Shown here: piece after piece, positions 4,956 through 6,606 of the stretch
Layout: every line of letters begins with the position of its first letter
How positions within the stretch are numbered: position 1 is the stretch's first letter
Assembly: GCA_029856635.1 (NCBI GenBank)
Contig: JAHKLH010000091.1
Span: forward strand, 1-6,606
Length of the DNA: 6,606 bases
Direction: 5' to 3'
From: Candidatus Njordarchaeota archaeon
Lineage (GTDB): Archaea; Asgardarchaeota; Njordarchaeia; Njordarchaeales; JAHKLH01
Notes under the pieces: generated by a model
Told to the model about the DNA's origin: nothing
Seen by the model: only the letters and a program-made list of their open reading frames with translations
The model's database searches: none
Made by a program: the position numbers and the translations under genes

Positions 4956-5600
4956 CTATGCTAACTTCTTTGCTATCTTTGCCCGACCCTTTAAATGTTC
5001 CTTTAGTTGAGATAACATCTCTAACCTTACATCCGCTCTACGTGTTGATTGTCGTCTTGGTTGTGGTTGCATCTGCGGCTGCGTTATTGATGTTAGTTGA
5101 GTACTCTCTGTCAGTCTAACTTGATCGGTCTGCGAATATGGCATTGTTGGTTTTTGTGTCTGAACATCAGTTCTTTGTGCCATTGGTACTTCTCGTATTG
5201 GAATCTGTGGAACTTGCTCTATTTTTTGTTGCTCTATTTGCATGCTCTGTACGCTGGGTTTTTTAGCTATTTGAGTGTCCACACTTTTTTGTGGAACTTG
5301 TGATGGAAATGGTATCAACGCTTGTTGAGGAACTTTTGGAACTTGTACTACTTTTTGCTCTTCAGCTACTTTTTTCTTAGGTACCTGAGAAACTTGAATT
5401 TGTTTGGTTTTGAGAAGTTCTATCTCTCCTTCTAATCTAGTTAAATGCTCGTTTATTACTTCTAAAACTCTAAGTGCTCTAGATATGAAATCAGACAAAA
5501 GCAAGTCTAAATATTTAGCATAATTTCTGAGTTCCTTGTATTTCCCGGATAGATTCTTCAATATTTGTATGATTTCATTTACTTTTGCATCTAGATTCAT
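4956..5600 (-). CDS. Coiled-coil protein with long P/Q/V-rich linker, unknown function
   Basis: I do not recognise this 214-residue protein. Residues about 2-67 form a helical, heptad-rich region with two helices: a first one (NLDAKVNEIIQILKNL) and a second, longer one up to about 67. Residues about 68-187 are low in complexity, rich in Pro, Gln, Val, Ser and Thr with recurring QVP-type units, and probably disordered. The last 27 or so residues are a basic, helical tail (RADVRLEMLSQLKEH onward) that could bind nucleic acid or a partner. No enzyme motif, signal peptide or membrane span is seen. I prefer the ATG at 5600 because GTGAT lies 4 nt upstream of it. A GTG at 5609 would add three residues. 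It sits between TFB and the SWIM gene and is 12 nt from the latter, pointing to a joint role. Its TAG stop is in frame with the SWIM gene. Confidence 0.75.
   Translation of the reverse strand: MNLDAKVNEIIQILKNLSGKYKELRNYAKYLDLLLSDFISRALRVLEVINEHLTRLEGEIELLKTKQIQVSQVPKKKVAEEQKVVQVPKVPQQALIPFPSQVPQKSVDTQIAKKPSVQSMQIEQQKIEQVPQIPIREVPMAQRTDVQTQKPTMPYSQTDQVRLTESTQLTSITQPQMQPQPRRQSTRRADVRLEMLSQLKEHLKGRAKIAKKLA
5206..5348 (-). repeat. Short coding repeats (CAAGTTCC units) in the linker
   Basis: The plus-strand string TGTGGAACTTG occurs at 5206-5216 and 5290-5300. The shorter GGAACTTG recurs at 5338-5345, and AACTTG at 5390-5395. These encode the QVP units of the linker. They are scattered rather than tandem, consistent with expansion and drift of a low-complexity region. 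Confidence 0.5.
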
Positions 5601-5604
5601 CAAA

Positions 5605-5663
5605 ATCACATCCTAAAAAAATATTTCAAAACTAAGTAAGAATATCACATATTATTTAATAAT
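5605..5663 (-). promoter_or_regulatory. Promoter-like region and RBS of the coiled-coil/SWIM gene pair
   Basis: The TFB to coiled-coil gap holds the AT palindrome ATTATTTAATAAT (5651-5663), a TATA candidate. It is centred about 57 nt before the ATG at 5600, which predicts a leader of about 30 nt. GTGAT (5609-5605) then serves as RBS. The pair may thus have its own promoter and also receive read-through from TFB. Confidence 0.4.
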
Positions 5664-5687
5664 ACGTAATGATAATGTAAGGTAAGA

Positions 5688-6593
5688 TTATTCTTCTAAC
5701 TCCGAAAGAATCTGCTTTATCTTTTTGTCAAGTGCAGATTTAAGTATCCTATAACAGTTACGTATAGTTACTTCAGTACTTGCAGATACTGCTGCTATTT
5801 GCTTTTGACTGCGAGCTTCTGATAATAAATCACATGCATAATATATGCTTGCTGCCGCAAATGCGCATGGATCTTTTCCATCAAGTAACCTTAATTTCCG
5901 TGCCTCTTCAAGGATACGACGAGCTAGTTTTAATACCTTTGGAGAAACCCTCAATTCCATTCCTAAACTAGGTAGGAAATCTTCTGCTCGTGGTGGTCGA
6001 ACCCATAAGTTTAATGTACGTTTAAGTTGATCCAAAGCTCGAGATATGCTCTTTTTTGGTCTTTCAAAAACTTGAATAAGCCTATCAAGTGGCTTAGCAC
6101 AGCCAAGTTCTCTACTGACTAAATATATTGCAGCCGCTATAAATGAGTCTAAATCACGTCGTTTAATAGTTCTTTTTGAGAATAATCGTGCTAAATAATT
6201 GAGCACACCTTGTATAATTCCAGGATTTAAATTAAGAATTGGTGCTACCTCCTCTAGCTTGCTTTTAGCGTATCTAAGCATTTTCTCGTGAGTTGATTCT
6301 GTACCAAAAGATAGACGACCCATCCCTTCATCATAAATTAAGCGGGAAAATGTGTAGACTCCAGGTGCAATGCTAGGCTTAGTTACCCTCGCCTTCTTAA
6401 ATTGATCTTGTGGGCTAAATAATCGGTACTCTTTATCAGGAGAAATAGCCTCATACTCACTTATTACCGCCCCACAATTTGGGCATATTAATAACCCTTG
6501 ATCTTCATCAATTATCAGACTATCAAAATCTAGCAGCGAATTGCAGGAAAAACATCTTATTTTTTCTTTTTTCTTTGAAAGATTACTAAACAA
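5688..6593 (-). CDS. tfb: Transcription initiation factor B (TFB), divergent
   Basis: TFB bridges TBP-bound promoters and RNA polymerase in archaea. This 301-residue protein has an N-terminal zinc ribbon (C14, C17, C37, C40). A B-reader/linker region follows (about 51-97; EYRLFSPQDQFKKARV matches the family pattern). Two cyclin-fold repeats lie at about 103-193 and 203-296, the second with the BRE-recognising helix-turn-helix (KQIAAVSASTEVTIRNCYR, 264-282). The linker differs from common TFBs: the usual HDKGLST segment reads YDEGMGRL. This suggests a paralog or a divergent lineage. The start given is a TTG at 6593. The frame stays open to the window edge (codons RCYV before it), so a few more residues may lie outside. 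Length is nevertheless normal. The ATG at 6598 is out of frame and soon stops. It is followed by the coiled-coil and SWIM genes on the same strand. Confidence 0.92.
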   Translation of the reverse strand: MFSNLSKKKEKIRCFSCNSLLDFDSLIIDEDQGLLICPNCGAVISEYEAISPDKEYRLFSPQDQFKKARVTKPSIAPGVYTFSRLIYDEGMGRLSFGTESTHEKMLRYAKSKLEEVAPILNLNPGIIQGVLNYLARLFSKRTIKRRDLDSFIAAAIYLVSRELGCAKPLDRLIQVFERPKKSISRALDQLKRTLNLWVRPPRAEDFLPSLGMELRVSPKVLKLARRILEEARKLRLLDGKDPCAFAAASIYYACDLLSEARSQKQIAAVSASTEVTIRNCYRILKSALDKKIKQILSELEE

Positions 6594-6606
6594 AACATAA
6601 CACCGA

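Noticed and set aside
5097..5303. Plus-strand open frame rich in Leu, Trp, Cys and Tyr that could look like a membrane peptide.
   Set aside because: It is antisense to the CAAGTTCC-type repeats of the linker region, which produces an artificial hydrophobic composition. There is no promoter or RBS.

Overview
The window reads as a piece of an AT-rich archaeal chromosome. The clearest markers are a transcription factor B (TFB) at the right end, an Fcf1-type PIN protein, an AK6/Fap7-type adenylate kinase and a Sws1-like SWIM zinc-finger protein. Several intergenic regions also carry TATA-like promoter elements, and there are partial matches to an archaeal Shine-Dalgarno sequence (GGAGGTGAT). The lineage cannot be fixed from sequence alone. 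The gene mix would fit a TACK-type archaeon or a relative, but that is inference. TAA, TGA and TAG all appear as ordinary stops.

Layout, left to right. Positions 1-235 hold no convincing gene: a short GC-rich hairpin with a T-run at the edge, then AT-rich sequence. On the minus strand, 236-1339 encodes a cytoplasmic-looking eight-repeat FG-GAP/calcium-loop beta-propeller. A 343-base divergent intergenic region (1340-1682) carries a 17-bp direct repeat at exact 30-bp spacing and an adjacent dyad. A plus-strand all-helical protein of unknown function follows (1683-2165). Converging on it is a tight minus-strand operon: AK6/Fap7-like kinase (4072-3548), NAD kinase (3545-2727) and Fcf1-like PIN nuclease (2730-2236). 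The first gap is 2 nt and the second junction is a 4-nt ATGA overlap, and a hairpin plus T-run lies downstream. Divergent from the kinase is a short plus-strand gene for a SepF/DUF552-like protein (4212-4499). It converges on a second minus-strand group: TFB (6593-5688), then, after 78-87 nt, a coiled-coil plus P/Q-rich linker protein (5600-4956) and, 12 nt further, the SWIM/Sws1-like protein (4943-4530).

How the genes may work together. Kinase, PIN protein and NAD kinase are probably made from one mRNA. Fap7 and Fcf1 relatives both act in small-subunit ribosome maturation in eukaryotes, so a ribosome-biogenesis theme is reasonable. The Sws1-like protein suggests a recombination-mediator role with RadA paralogs, and its coiled-coil neighbour is a candidate partner that I do not recognise. 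The FG-GAP propeller and the helical protein share a divergent control region but have no assignable function. The most novel-looking elements are the coiled-coil/SWIM pair, separated by a single in-frame TAG, and the signal-less FG-GAP protein with its repeat-bearing control region.
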